Assembly (NCBI RefSeq): GCF_030463565.1
Contig: NC_134643.1
Location: forward strand, 122,246,309 to 122,310,308
Length of the DNA: 64,000 nt
Direction: 5' to 3'
Origin: Pelecanus crispus
Taxonomy: Eukaryota; Chordata; Aves; Pelecaniformes; Pelecanidae
Shown here: positions 34,526 to 46,870 of the stretch, piece after piece
How the letters are laid out: the number at the start of each line of letters is the position of its first letter
How positions within the stretch are numbered: position 1 is the first letter of the stretch
Program-made: the position numbers and the translations under genes
Notes under the pieces: model-generated
Told to the model about the DNA's origin: nothing
Database searches by the model: none
What the model saw: the letters and a program-made list of their open reading frames with translations, nothing else

Positions 34526-35251
34526 GGTTTCGTTTCTACACGCAGAGCCTTCGGAGCCGTTTCGGGGTCACACCCCGCCCCGGGAAGCCCATCCCCGCAG
34601 CGCCCGGCCGCCGCTCCGGGGACTCCCGGGAGCGGCGGGGCTCCGGCTGGAAGTGTAGCCAGGAAAGTCGGTTTATTCCATTCCCCCCACCAACCCCTCT
34701 CTTCGCCCGCCGGTTTTTTTTTTCGGGTTTCTTTCTGGTTCGGGATTTGTAAATAATAGCGTTCAACGGTAACGACGCAAGTCCGCTCCGCCTGAGCTTT
34801 CCGTCCGTGCACTTGTACTGTGTAAGCCTCATGAGTGAATAAGGGGTCGGTTTGCCTTGATTTCGTTGGTTTGGGTCCTTGGGGTTTGTTGGTTTGGTTT
34901 CCGGTTTGGTTTTGGTTTTTTGGTTTGGTTTGGTTTTTTTTTAAGCCTATAACACTTTTTTTTTTTTTTTTTTTGGCGTTCCTGCCACTTTTAACAAAGT
35001 TTGAACTCTTTAATGCTCTTTCTGTGTAGGAACTTTCACACTGTCCGTGTTGCAATACTGAGAACTTGGGCTTGTTTCTGAAATAACAACTTTTCTTATC
35101 GCTGCCCCTTGCAGAGATTTTATCATCTGTTTATTTTTGTAAAAAAAAAAAAAAGAAAGAAAAAAAGAAAAAAGTTGCTAAATAATATTTATTACTTGTT
35201 TGGTTGCAAAAAAAAAGAAAAAAAAAGTGATCCACTGTTGAGATTTTAAAT

Positions 35252-35282
35252 AATAAAAAAAGAAAAAAGCCTTTTAAATAAA
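35252..35282 (+). terminator. OLIG2: OLIG2 polyadenylation signals (two AATAAA)
   Basis: AATAAA hexamers at 35,252-35,257 and 35,277-35,282 are the first pair in a suitable context after the stop codon, about 1.15 kb into the 3' UTR. T-rich sequence (ccttttcctcttccttgctg region) follows at 35,287-35,306, compatible with a downstream element. Either or both may be used. Confidence 0.7.
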
Positions 35283-36350
35283 TGGCCTTTTCCTCTTCCT
35301 TGCTGTCCCGAGGCGAGCGGGAGGCGGAGGCAGGTGCCCGTAGCGGCGCCGGTGCGGGACCGCCGGCGGCTTACCGGCCGCAAAGCGGAGGAGGGAGGGG
35401 AACATTTTAGGCGCATCCTTGCCTTTTCCCTTAGGTCTTTTTGTTAGTTTGCTTCGCCGGCTAATCGAAACCGTTCGGGTTTGGGTTTGGTTTTTTTTTT
35501 TTCCCCCCTCATTTGTTCTTCGCAGAATAAGGGCGGCTAGGAAAGAAACGACTGTTACTGGGTTCGTAATGTGAAAATTTTTGCCTACCGAATCCAGTGC
35601 TTGGCAAGAGCTAAAATTTAATTCGGGGAAAGGAAACATCAAACTTGGCGGTGGGGAGTTTGTTCATTGTAATCCCTTCTGTGCACTTGACCTTCAACAA
35701 AAAAACCAACCAAACGAAAATCCACGGAAAGGAAAATTATTTGGGGACCGTTGTTTTGGTTTTGATTTGGGGGGGGGGTGTTTGTTTTTGTTGTTTGTTT
35801 TGTTTTTTTTTTTTCTTCCCGAAGATGACAGTAGCTCTCGCCCGTGTGTATTCTAGCAGTTCTGTGCTCAGGTGTTCGGGCAGGAAATATTTCGCCCTCT
35901 CGCAGACCCCAAGGCAAGGGCTGTCTTCACGCACGCAGGGTGCGGGCATGGAGCAGCCTGTGGCTTCCCCTTTTTCCTGTCAGGAGAAGGGGAACAACCC
36001 AAACGAATCCCTTTTTTTAGCAAAAAGGAGATCGGCAGCCCCCGGCGGCGGCTGCCCCCCGGGGGGTGCCGGGACGGGCAGCGGGGGTCCCCGGGCGCGC
36101 TTCCCACCCTCCCGCCCCGGGGGGGCCGGGCGCTCCGGGCGGGCAGGGAGACCGCAAAACCCCCGTCCTTGCCCGAGCAAATCCTTACACATCTCTCTCT
36201 CTAGACCCATAAATGGCTAGACAGCTATGTGAAATAACTAGCTAGCTACACACGCATAAATGCAAAATTGCCTGTATATATTATAACAGACCATTGAGGT
36301 GTTTGGGGCGCACAGACACCCGCGGGGGAATGAGAGCGAGTCCGGACCGG

Positions 36351-36355
<5 letters not shown>

Positions 36356-36381
<26 letters not shown>
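36356..36381 (+). repeat. T26 homopolymer
   Basis: 26 consecutive T in an otherwise GC-rich context about 1 kb past the OLIG2 poly(A) signals; no retroelement body is attached. Confidence 0.9.
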
Positions 36382-37303
36382 ACTGTGCAGAGGCGAAGCT
36401 GTTCCCAGGCGGCCGGGGTGGGCTGGGGTCCCCGCGGGGTGTGAGCCGGTCCCGGCCCCGCAGCCCCTCCGGGCTCCTGCCTTGCGGGGTTTGCCGCTTC
36501 CTTCTGCGGCTCGCCCCACGCCAGTCCTTTCAGGGAAGGGAAAGGGAGCTGGGAAAGGAGTGCCCCCCCAACCCCAGCATCCCCCCCCAGTGATGATGAG
36601 CAATCCCCCCCCCACGCCCTTCTTCAGAGACACCCAGCCCAACCTCCCCTTCCCAGCACCCTCAGTACCGATTTTGGCAAACAAACCCCATTTAGCGGCG
36701 GGAGGGATGAAGCCGTGGGGACCGACGCCGGGGGGACAGGCCACAGGCGGGGCGGGCACCCCGCTGGCTGCCCCGGTGCCGCCTCCAGCCGCAGAGCTGG
36801 CCCGGACACTGGTGGCCAGGGGGGCGCCGGCGCTGCCCCTCGCTCTGAGGCCGCCTTAGGGTGCTACCTCTGTGTCGGTCTGCGGCTTCGAAGGCGATCC
36901 TTGCGGTACAAGACCCCCCGCTTCTGCCTTCTCCGATGAGGGCCGGGGGGGGAAAGTCGTGCAAAATAAGGGGCCGACAGCCAGGTGCCCGCCAGCAGCT
37001 TGGGACGGTCCCCCCGACGGCCGCCCTTCTGCCGGGCTCCGCCGCAAGCCAAAGGCCGGGCTGGGCCGGAGAAGGGGCAGAGACCACCCCGGTCCCCGCC
37101 GGAGTGCGGAGGCAAAGGCCGCTCCTCCGCCGAGCCCGCGGCGGCCCGGGGGTGCGGAGCCCCGCCGCGCCGGGGCGAGGATGGGGAGCTGCCGCCAGGC
37201 CAGCCCCGCTTAGGATGTAGCCCCCCGCTCCCCCGGTTTTGCTCCCGGAGCCCCGCTACCAGTGCCCAGCCCTCCGTCCTCCTTCTCTCAACACCACAAC
37301 CCT

Positions 37304-37321
37304 CCCCCCCCCCCCCCCCCC
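37304..37321 (+). repeat. C18 homopolymer
   Basis: 18 consecutive C followed by GCCCCCC; potential i-motif/G-quadruplex pair. Confidence 0.9.
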
Positions 37322-40300
37322 GCCCCCCAATCTGTAGAGAGGCCGCAATAAGCAGAGCAGCTTTCCCAATTAGCAGGGTTCCGGCGAGGGAGTGCTGCTG
37401 CGGAAGAAGGGCAGGAGCAGGTGAGAATTAGAGGGAGCATCATTAGGAGCTGTTCTTTGTCTCTATTAAAGGCAATAATTAGCACCCTGACAGATGCAAA
37501 AGTCGGCAGCGGCCAGAAGCTGGTAAATCCTGCTCGTCTGCCGCCCCGACCGCGCTCCCCCGCCCCGCGGGCCTGTCCCCGCCGCTAACAGGTGGCCCCG
37601 GGGAGCCCCGACGGGCAGCAACCCCCCAAGGGGGGCTGTCGTGGGGATCCGGCTCTTCTGCGGGGACATTTCGGCCCCACGGGGCCCCGCGGTGGCAAAA
37701 GCAGCGAGGGCAGCCCGCCCCCCCACCTCCGGAGCCCGCTGCCAGTCAGGCTGGGGGTGCGCATCCCCCCCCCCCGCAGTGGAGGGAGCCCCAGGGCTGG
37801 TGCCACCCCCCCGGCCGGGCCGTGCCGAGCCGTGCCGGGCAGCCAGCTGTGCTCCCCCGGCCCCCCTCCTCCTGGGCTACCTGCAAATGAAATTAGTCGC
37901 CCCGGCGCCCTCCCGCCTGCCTTGTTCCCCATATGCTCCCCTGCCCCAAGGAGTGCCCCGCAGGGCTCCCCCAATTGCGTTGCCCGCAGCCGCCGCTCCG
38001 GCCAGATAGGGTTACGGGGGGGTGGGGGGAGCCCATATGCTCAGCGCACACCGGCGGGGCTGCCGGGGGTCACCTGCGCCTCCAGCCGGGCCAGGAGGCC
38101 CGGGGACCCGCAGTGTTCCCGCAGGCAGCCCCCAGCCCCTCCTGAAGCCCCCCCCCCGAGCTGGAGTGACCACCCTAATTCTCAGCTCCCCGCCCGGCTG
38201 ATCCCCGCTCCTCTGAATTTAGCCTTGTTTTCCATGCAGGCCAGGCAGAACCCTTCCTTCACGCTCCTTCTGCTTTCTTAGGCCCTCTCGGATCTATCCC
38301 GACTTGTCCCAACAGGAGGAGGGAGCCGCCGCCCGCATAACCCGGCCCAGACGGCTCCCTCCGATGGCCCCACTCACCCCCTCACCCCTTCCCTCTCCCC
38401 TTCCCCAACCTCCTCCCCACTTTCCCCTTCTCTTTCCCTCCTTCCCCTCTTCCCCTGTCTCCCTTCCTTTTCCCCGCTTCCCCTTCCCCTCCCCACCGAC
38501 CCTCCCAGCATAGCACAGAAAGCGGAGAGAGGGGCAGCCAGGGGTCGGCAGCACATTTTAGGCAGAAACCGCAGTGCTTCAGAGAAGCCCAGGGGAAGGG
38601 AACGGTTGGCCATGTCAGGGCACCCAGGCAGTTCCTCCAAATTTACCCCCCGATGTCCTTGTCTCATTTCAACAGGGGATTTCTTCAGCCTCTGCCTTGG
38701 CAAGTTTAGAGTCAGGTAGCGCAAAATCTGCTGCAAAACCCTGCCTGAGGCATGCTGCTCCCTCCAGGCCCAGGCCCTCGGCTCCTTCAAGGCACCTGTG
38801 CCCCTTCCGCAGGGAGGTACCAGGGCACCGGCTCTGCTCGCTGCCGATTTAGTCCTGTGGGATGGAATCCGTCAGAGCCCCCTGCGTGGGGCTGCAGGCT
38901 CCCTTTCTTTTCATTTGAACGAATGTTTGGTGTGAGCATCAAAATCCCCCTCAACAGTTTTCCAAATATCAGTCTTTCACAGAAAGACATGGTTCTTTTT
39001 TATCTGCAAACCCTTCCCTAGTAATACAAACTAGGGCCTGCTCGGAGCAGGAGCCGCTGGCAGGGTGAGGTACACAAGCACAGGTTACACGCATCTAGTT
39101 ATATGTATAAGTTGGAGAGAGAAAATCCTAATTTTTTCCCTTCGAAAGCCTCATCATACAGATATTCTGGGGCCAAACTCCCCCTGGACATCACTGCAAT
39201 CTCCCCACGCCAAAGTCAGGGTGCTGATGTGACACGTGATAACTGAGGTATCGTCCCAGAGACAAAAGCAAGGGCTGTGGCACAGCCCTGGGATGCTGTT
39301 TCCCTTGGAAAACAGGGCTTGTTTTTACACTTCCATAGGTGAGAGACTGATGTCCCATGTACCCTGACAGCCTGCAAACTGCCTGAGCCATCATCCCCCA
39401 GAGGATGGCCCACAGGACACCAGTGCGACAGGAGCCAAACAGCCTCTGATGATGCCACCAGGCCAGCAGCTCTCGCTTGGTGTTGCAAGACATTGCTTGC
39501 AGCATAGCTCTGATTTCCCTGTGTTGGAGCGGTGTTTCCACCTCCGTGTGGGATCGGGACCTCCAGGCCCGTGACTCAATGTTACCCAGATTATTTCCAG
39601 ATGCTTAGGCGTTTCTGAATGCGCAGCTGAGGGTCAGGGTTTCAGAAGAGTTACCAGCATCTCTGCAAATGCTCAGCACCCACAACCCAGCCCTGTGCTT
39701 CTGGAAACCTGGTTGCCCACGTAGGGGTTGAGATAGGAAGGGAGTTTTGCCAAAAGCCTGGCACCAGCCGCGAGAGCTGGCCCTTTCCAAACTTCCAGCC
39801 CAGGTGGGTGTGGGTTAAAAATAAGCCTTGGGCACACTGCAGTCTGCCAACCCTCTGGAGATCACAGGGTCCAAGAAACTGAATTTTTCACTACAGGCAT
39901 TTAATAATATTTAAATATTTCTACTAAAATTGATCAGGGGAGGTAGTAATTATGATGACAGCAGCGGGACCATGATACCATACCAGCTCTGCCCCTGCAA
40001 AAGGGCATGAAGTACTCGCTGGTTCAGCCTTCGAATATCCAAACACGCTCCCACCTCACCGCCCTTACTCCTTGGATGGTGCTTCTGAAGGTGAGAGAGG
40101 TTTCACGTTGCTTTCAGTGGCAACACAGCTGGACCTGAAAGTTTTTTGCAAGCTCCTGGTCCATCCGCTTGAGAACAAGAAAGCAAGAGGTGAATGCTCA
40201 GCCTGTTCACCACACACGCAGCCTGAATAGCCCCGGGGGTGCTCAAACCTCTCAGGAGTTACAAACGGCCCAGGGTCGAGATCCTCCAAAAGCGCGGCGC

Positions 40301-41485
40301 TTACCCCAAGCCTTTTACCCTAAAAGATGGATGTAAATGCAAAAGAGTGTTTCCCTTTTTCATTCATCCCCATTCTTGGGATTAGCTTTAGAAGTTTTGT
40401 TCTGCCATTTATCTTCACTTGTTGGAGATGTCTTGACAAACTCCTGAGAATTAATTTCCCATCAGCTTTTTGCCTCCTCTTCTTGAACTGGCAGGTCAGA
40501 TCTCACCATATGCATTAGAAGAGGTTATCTGGATGGGCCACCCTGCTCCATTGTCCCTTCTTATGCCTGTCCCTGTCCCAGCAGGAAACCAGTGTCATGC
40601 ACATGGAGAGCGCGCTGAGGGAATCAGACTCCTCTTCCGAGCAGCCCTCCATTCCCTGCCTGTCATCAATCATTGCATCCCACTGCCAAAACCAATACAA
40701 TTGGATCAGGCCCAATACACGGGGTGTTTCCTGCGAGTCAGAAGTGTGCCTTTTAGTTTAATATATTCCCAATGTTGATCCTATTAGCAGGAAAAATCAA
40801 TCAATCACTGTCAGCAAACATCACCAGCCTACAGATTGATCACAGTGTCAGGATTGTTGGAGGATTCTGCAGATGCAGAAGGCATTTGTTAAATGCTATT
40901 TTCAGAAAGACATATACATATATGTATAAGACGCACATTTATACACCTCTTTGTCTGCTTAAAAAAAGAAAAAAACACTCAGTTCCTTTTTTTGTGGTTT
41001 GTGGTTTGTTTTTTTTTTTTACAAAAGCAGTCACAGTGCTAGTCACTTTTTTATAAGAAAAATCCTTTTGAGTAGGAAATTATCAGAGTTTTGGGAGGGG
41101 GAGAGCTTGTTTTGTTCCTTCTGAGGGAGTCAAGTAGGGCTTGGCTTGCTGCATCTAAGGGAACGGAGTCCGGAGACGTATGTACCGTAGGGGTAGGAAG
41201 GCTACAGGCTCTTTCCAAAGAGAGGAGCTGAGGCAGCAAAAGCCGTCAGCGTGCACTGCGGGAGAGATAACCCACCAAGGTGCAAATTCAGCCATCCCCC
41301 TCTAGTGCTCAGACTTCATTTGGGGCTGTGCTGAATAGTCCACTAAGTTTCTCTCTCCACACCCAACACTCCTTTCCCCCAGCAGAAATAATTCGACTCT
41401 TTTATGCTGCTCAAGAGACATAGAAAGGAGATTTCCACCACAATGGGCAGCGCAGGGAGCTGAGCACACCGGGACTGCAGGAACA

Positions 41486-41521
41486 CGTTCCCCATCCCAA
41501 ACCCGTTCCCCATCCCAAACC
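41486..41521 (+). repeat. 18-bp exact tandem duplication
   Basis: CGTTCCCCATCCCAAACC is repeated twice in tandem (41,486-41,503 and 41,504-41,521). Confidence 0.85.
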
Positions 41522-43079
41522 CAGGAAAGCCCATCAATCCAAGAGCCAGGCAGAAGCCAGCGTTTTGCCTCGCCAGCCCCAGCTTCTCAGCGCCGGCGGA
41601 AAGTGGGCAAGCTCCCGGCTGTCTGCGAGCGGCAGGGTGCACCCAGCACAAAAGGCACACAAAGAGGGGGGTGAGGGAGCCTTGCCCGGGGTAGCGTCCC
41701 AGAAGGGATGGGGGAAATCTTTCCCCTAGTCAGAATGCCAGCCACAGTGGGCAAAAAACATGCGGGGGCGGGGGACAGGGACGGAGCTGCAGTGAGAAAA
41801 AAAAATACTGAAGTGCTCTTCAGATACATCAGAGGGGAGGCTGTGTAACTGCGGCCCCTTCCCCTGTGCTCACCAGGATACTTTTTTGGGACTGGTTTTC
41901 CCACCGGGGCTGTGTCTCTGCCGGGCACTGGACAGAGGTGCTGTGAGGAGGGATTTAATCCCTCGGGACCCTTCCTGTCTGCTCCTTACTTTCCAGGATG
42001 GCCAGTTGAAGCCACCTGAAGTCGAGCTTGTGTGAGCCTTAAGCAGGCATCCTCTGAAAGCCAGCCCCTGTTTAAGTGCCTCAAGATGGCTCAGGGAATC
42101 ACCTGCCTCCTATAAAATATCCCGGGTATACTACAGGGCAACGTGCTCCGTGTTAAGTGCACTGGAGAGAGCCTGGTGTGAGCTGGGGACCGTACAGTCG
42201 GCAGCTCCAACCCGCGGCTTGGCAGCACACCCCGGCAGCAGCAGCCTCCCGGCTTGCTCATCTTTAACGGGATTTAATGGGAGCAGGGCTAAAGAAAGGA
42301 AGAAGCCTTCCAGGGCCTGACTCTTGTTTCCTGGCTCTTGGTTATGCTGAATGTAGAGATGGAAGTGATGGGCTTTCCCCACGCACGTCTGTCATGCGTC
42401 ACCAGTGTGCCAGGAATGGCTTAGTGCCGCCTAGCCAAGGCCTGGGGGAGGTCTGTGGGAATCACCCCAAATCGCACAGCGCTCCCCACGTGCAGACTTT
42501 GCCCACGCAAGTGTTGCACAATTTAATTATTCCCACACAGAAAAAGTGCCAAAATGCCCTAATGAGAATGGAGCTCTCTGGTGGGAAGAGGAATGGGCTG
42601 CAATACCCCAGGCAGTTTTTACGCTCCTTGAAGCAGTTTATACCAGTGGGGGGGAAGGAGGGAAGCATCACCCATCTGGGATGCTCACGGGAAAAGCCCA
42701 GATCAGGACTTACCCCTGGGTGCTACTCAAGCACCATCCTGTCATACAGACCTTGGCATCTGGCATCCCTGACCCAGAAGTAGGAGATAACCCCTGAAGC
42801 CATCCAGCTTCAGGGTGACTGTCTCTTGCCTGCAAACATGCAAAAAACCAGTGAAGAAGAGTGGAGATAGGAGAAAGGGAGGCATAAATCCACGGCATAC
42901 ATGTCCTGCAGAAGGGAGAAGCCCCTCCTGAGGTGGGGCTCTGAAGAGCGGGATTTGCTTGAGACAACACAATAAACACACGATTAAGATTTCATTTCTT
43001 CTTTCAGGTCTATTGGGGAAAAATGCTCGGTAGCTTCATTAACAAACTTGTCCCTAATCCTAACCATACAAACCCATCC

Positions 43080-43400
43080 TTCTGAAAAAAACAAAATGAT
43101 ATTAGCAGAAATCCATGCAGTCTTACAGAGTCTGTTAGTAAATGAACTTTTAATGTATTGAAAACATATTCATTATAATGTATAAAGAGGCAATTTTCAT
43201 TTTGTTTGTGTTCTTAAGAGTGTGACAGCGTCTTGTTTGCAACTGCCCCTGGGTATAAGCTATCATTGTGTAACTTAATTAGATATTCTACATGCTAGTG
43301 TGAGGGACATATGTCTATTCACTGTAACAAACATCAAGAGTCTGCCACATGCTTTCATGTTTCTGCTACGTTGAAATAAAGGCAGAGCAAGTGCAAGCTC
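43080..43400. promoter_or_regulatory. Candidate AT-rich element next to the solo LTR
   Basis: It contains the perfect palindrome CATTATAATG (43,171-43,180), two facing homeodomain cores, within a single-copy AT-rich stretch that ends about 260 bp before the LTR insertion. Confidence 0.25.
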
Positions 43401-43658
43401 TCCCAAGGACCTGTGGCCCCAAACAGCTTGAACACAACCCGCCGGCATTCACCGATTGGTTACAGTTTATTAACAGCCCATAAACTTCTCATCTGCTCCT
43501 GGGCACTCGTTAGGGTTGTCACCTGCAACTGCCAAGAGCAGCACCGTCACTTTGCAGACGTGAACCGGGGTTTCTCAGATGCCGCCTTCGCTCGCTTTCT
43601 CCTTCCCGGCTCCGGCGACGCTTGCTTTATACGGGGCGTGAGGTTCATTGAAGGTGAC

Positions 43659-44229
43659 TGTCCTGGTTTCGGCTGGGATAGAGTTAATTTTCTTCCTAGC
43701 AGCAGGCATAGTGCTGTGTTTTGGATTTAGTAGGAGAAGAATGTTGATAACATGCTGATGTTTTTAGTTGTTGCTGAGTACTGCTTATGCTAGTCAAGGA
43801 CTTTTTCAGCTTCCCATGCTCTGCCAGGCGCACAAGAAACTGGGAGGGGGCACAGCCAGAATAGTTGATCCAAACTGACCAAAGGGCTATTCCATACCAT
43901 ATGACATCATGCTCAGTATAGAAACTGGGGGGGGGTGGCCAGGGAGCAGCGATCGCTGCTCAGGAACTGTCTGGGTATCGGTCGGCGGGTGGTGAGCAAT
44001 TGCATTGTGCATCACTTGCTTTGTGTATCATTATTATTATTATCATTATTATACTGTTACTATTAGCATTACTATTTTACTTTATTTCAATTATTAAACT
44101 GTTCTTATCTCAACCCAGGAGTGTTTCTCACTCTTACTCCTCCGATTCTCTCCCCCATCCCATCGGGGTAGGGGGAGTGAGCGAGCGGCTGCGTGGTGCT
44201 TAGTTGCTGGCTGGGGCTAAACCACGACA
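43659..44229 (+). mobile_element. Solo LTR of an avian endogenous retrovirus (ERVL/ERV3-like)
   Basis: A 571-bp element with TG...CA termini is flanked by a perfect 5-bp target duplication, GTGAC (43,654-43,658 and 44,230-44,234). It starts TGTCCTGGTTTCGGCTGGG and ends GGGGCTAAACCACGACA, which I recognise as a common avian LTR. Internal landmarks are a TATA-like TATAGAAA (43,917-43,924), a (TTA)n microsatellite (44,022-44,050) and a poly(A) signal ATTAAA (44,093-44,098), followed by the CTGTTCTTATCTCAACCC segment typical of this LTR. The 5-bp duplication favours the ERVL class. There is no internal viral sequence, so it arose by LTR-LTR recombination. It lies about 9.5 kb downstream of OLIG2 in the same orientation. 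Confidence 0.93.
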
Positions 44230-46269
44230 GTGACCCAAAATTAAAAAGAAAAAGCCCGCTGGTGGAAGTTGGGGTGAGCAGTAGCTGCAGAGCGGCTACT
44301 GCGCTGCCTTGTCCTTTCAGCTCACGAACCCGCAGCGAGACACCAATGTGCTCAGGTTTCCAAATCCCAGCCTGAGGACCACCGGCGAGCTGGCATCGCC
44401 TGTCACATGTGCTCGGCCCCCACCTCTTGCCTACGCTTTCCCTCATCAGAAAAGCCAAAGCATAATTTTGGCAAAATTAAGGGATTTAAGAAGATGTCTG
44501 ACAGTAAGTCAGATCAGTTAGTCCAGGATCTCTGACCAGAGGCAGTGATGGAGGTTTAGAGACAGGGTATGAGGACAGAGCATGGAGAGAACGGTATTTC
44601 CCCATCTGCAGGTACCATTAAATACTTCAGGAAAAATAGTCTTTGCCTTCACTGCGCAGTCCATATAGACAGTGCAACCAACCCAAAACACCCAGGTGGC
44701 ACATCCAATTTGGCTACGAGCCTGCAAAAATCCGGCCCTTCATTCCCCTTCAAGCACCTCCGCAGCTTCATTTTCTGTGGCGCCGTATGCGGCGTGCTTT
44801 ATCTGAAAGCAGATCATGCCAAGCCTTTCCGACCATGCCTTCACATCGGACCAGAACAAGACCTTACCAGCTGGGAGGTGGGTGGGGAGGGATATCAGCC
44901 TCCGCATCGCACCAGGTAACCGAGCACGGGTGCCTGGCTGCGGAAATTAGGTGGGATAATTGGTGGGAATTAATGACCTGCTCACCTGCAGCAGAGACTC
45001 ATAGTCCGGATACAGCAGCTTAGAGCAGATAGAAACAAACCCAAGGCATGCATTTTTCTCGGCAATTTCTCAGTGCTGTTGCAGTGCACCCTATCAGCCC
45101 GGCATCTGGCTGCCTTTTGCTTGCACAGAGGGAGCGGGTCCCCCACGGCAGCCGGCCGCCTCTGCCCACCCCACGGCCACAGCCGAGCCACGCGAGAGCT
45201 GCCGTGGGCTGGCTAAGGGAGAGTTTCCAGCCTGGCTTGCATTTCTGTTGTCCCAGCAGTGCTGGGCAATGAAAGAGGGAGAAAACCCTGCAGGCAGTGA
45301 CCGTCCTGGAAATACCACGTTTGACAAACACTTTCCAAGGTGGATTGTTGTTCAGCTGCGTTTGTGGCAGGACTTCTAGTTTTATTATTAAAATAATACT
45401 TCTGTATTACTTTAAAGAGGAGAAAAGCTATGGCGCTTTGAATGTCTTTTGTGAAGCATAGATCTACACACACATACACGATCTTTCCAAAGCAGGGGGT
45501 GCAGCAACCCCAAAGTCCAGAGGAGCTCCATAAGGCCTCGGGTGTGGACCCATATTTCACAGAAACGATTGACACCTCTGCACTGGGATGAGCACCACTC
45601 TGGTCCTCGGAGGGCAGGTGGGTTTTGTCACTGGGACTTCACTTCTAGCGTCCCCTCTTTTGCCTCTGGTCAGTGGCATGGCCAGAAGGACGAGGGCAAG
45701 GAATTACCTGGTGTCCTCAGCCCAGCCAAAAGCTTTTCTCATCTTCCTCCAGCTTGAATTTTCAGCAGTGACCTCGAAGCTGGGGTGTTGCTCGAGGCCG
45801 TGGCAAAGGCAGGGTCCAGCCAACGTCCCAGCTTGCAGGTTACTGGTGAAAATTAGCCCTTACTCTCCTTGCCTGCCTCTGCTCTCTGGGCATGGTCGTG
45901 GGCCACGTGGGGTAAAAAAGACGCTGGGAAGCTGAGCACGCAAGGAGCCAAGTGAAGGGTTTGATGCTGATAATTTTAATGCCATTTTAGTACTTTTAAA
46001 TTAGGAATGGCTGAAAAGACTAGATTAGAAACACTGCAAGCAAATAGCTGCTCTCGGGTGCTGTGTGTGTCAGTGTGCAAAGGCAGCGGAGGAAAAATTA
46101 GAGGCTTTTTATTTGGTTTTTTTGTTCCCTGCTCACATGCGCACACACGCGCATCCAGAATGCCTAATACTCCAGACACCTCTATGAAGAGGCCAAAACA
46201 TGCTTCTTCCAGGTTTGCTCTTTAAGGAAACAAAAATGTTCTGTTTATCCTCACAAAGGCTCGTGCAAG

Positions 46270-46870
46270 GCGGGCCAGGCTGCAAGCTAATCCCCGCTGC
46301 CTCCCGGCCCGGGACCGTCCGGCCCGCCCTTGGCTGAACATCCCCCCCAGAGCAACAGGGAGGGAATTCATCTTTATGGGAACGGTCTCAGCCTGACATG
46401 AGCAGGGCCACTAATTACGGGCCCCGCACTGCTCTGTATGCAGGGGGAGGTTTCGGCAGTGCGCCCTGCCATGCTGTCCCGGCTATTGTTTGCCGTGCAC
46501 GTCAACCATCTGGAAAAAGCGAGCTGCGAGAGCACCCCGCTCGCTTCAGCAAGCTCCCGGCGCGCTTCCTGCAAGAGGGGATCCACAGGTCGGCCGAGGA
46601 GAGGGCCGCGGCCGCGCTGCCGCTCCCGCACGTGAGGACGAGGACAGCTCTTTCACACCGTGCCACCAAGGAGCCTCTCCGGCAGCCGTGTCTGCTCCGG
46701 GCGACTCTTGCCCCAGCATTAGCATACAACATCTGTCACCGCTGAGCCCCGGCACCGTACGGTGCAGGGCTCGGCGCCATCCCGCGATGCTGTCGGCACA
46801 CACGCGTGGCTCTCCACAGTTCTCGTGCCGTCGCGCAGGCACAGCCAGAGCGTGGGGAGAACCCGAAGTG
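46270..46870. promoter_or_regulatory. Minor CpG-rich element
   Basis: About 600 bp of raised G+C with many CpGs, including a GCGGCCGC octamer near 46,607, stand out from AT-richer neighbours. No TATA or CCAAT arrangement and no recognisable protein are visible. It could be a CpG-rich enhancer or a weak promoter. Confidence 0.35.

Larger units (their letters stand above)
34118..35300 (+). other. OLIG2: OLIG2 3' UTR
   Basis: The region begins GC-rich, then becomes strongly biased: (TTTG)n at 34,445-34,470, a GGTTT-rich stretch at 34,865-34,945, a run of about 20 T at 34,955-34,974 and A-rich segments at 35,140-35,265. It then reaches two AATAAA signals (35,252-35,257 and 35,277-35,282). The AT-rich character between 35,000 and 35,280, inside a GC-rich domain, fits a real 3' UTR. 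The exact cleavage site is inferred to be 10-30 nt past the signals. Confidence 0.75.
35900..38180. other. GC-rich flank downstream of OLIG2, second CpG-rich block
   Basis: After the 3' UTR the DNA turns CpG-rich again. It is broken by AT-rich stretches at about 36,180-36,300 and 37,330-37,500 (the latter with TAATTAG-like homeodomain cores at 37,445-37,485). It contains a 26-T run (36,356-36,381) and an 18-C run (37,304-37,321). Open frames of 60-230 codons occur here on both strands but show no recognisable domain and look like a consequence of high GC. Confidence 0.5.
38181..43653. other. Non-coding 3' flank before the solo LTR
   Basis: The segment starts with a pyrimidine-rich stretch (about 38,370-38,510, CCTTCCCC-type), then ordinary unique sequence. 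It contains an 18-bp tandem duplication (41,486-41,521) and a candidate element at 43.08-43.40 kb. I find no coding exon and no OLIG1-like bHLH frame. Confidence 0.55.
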
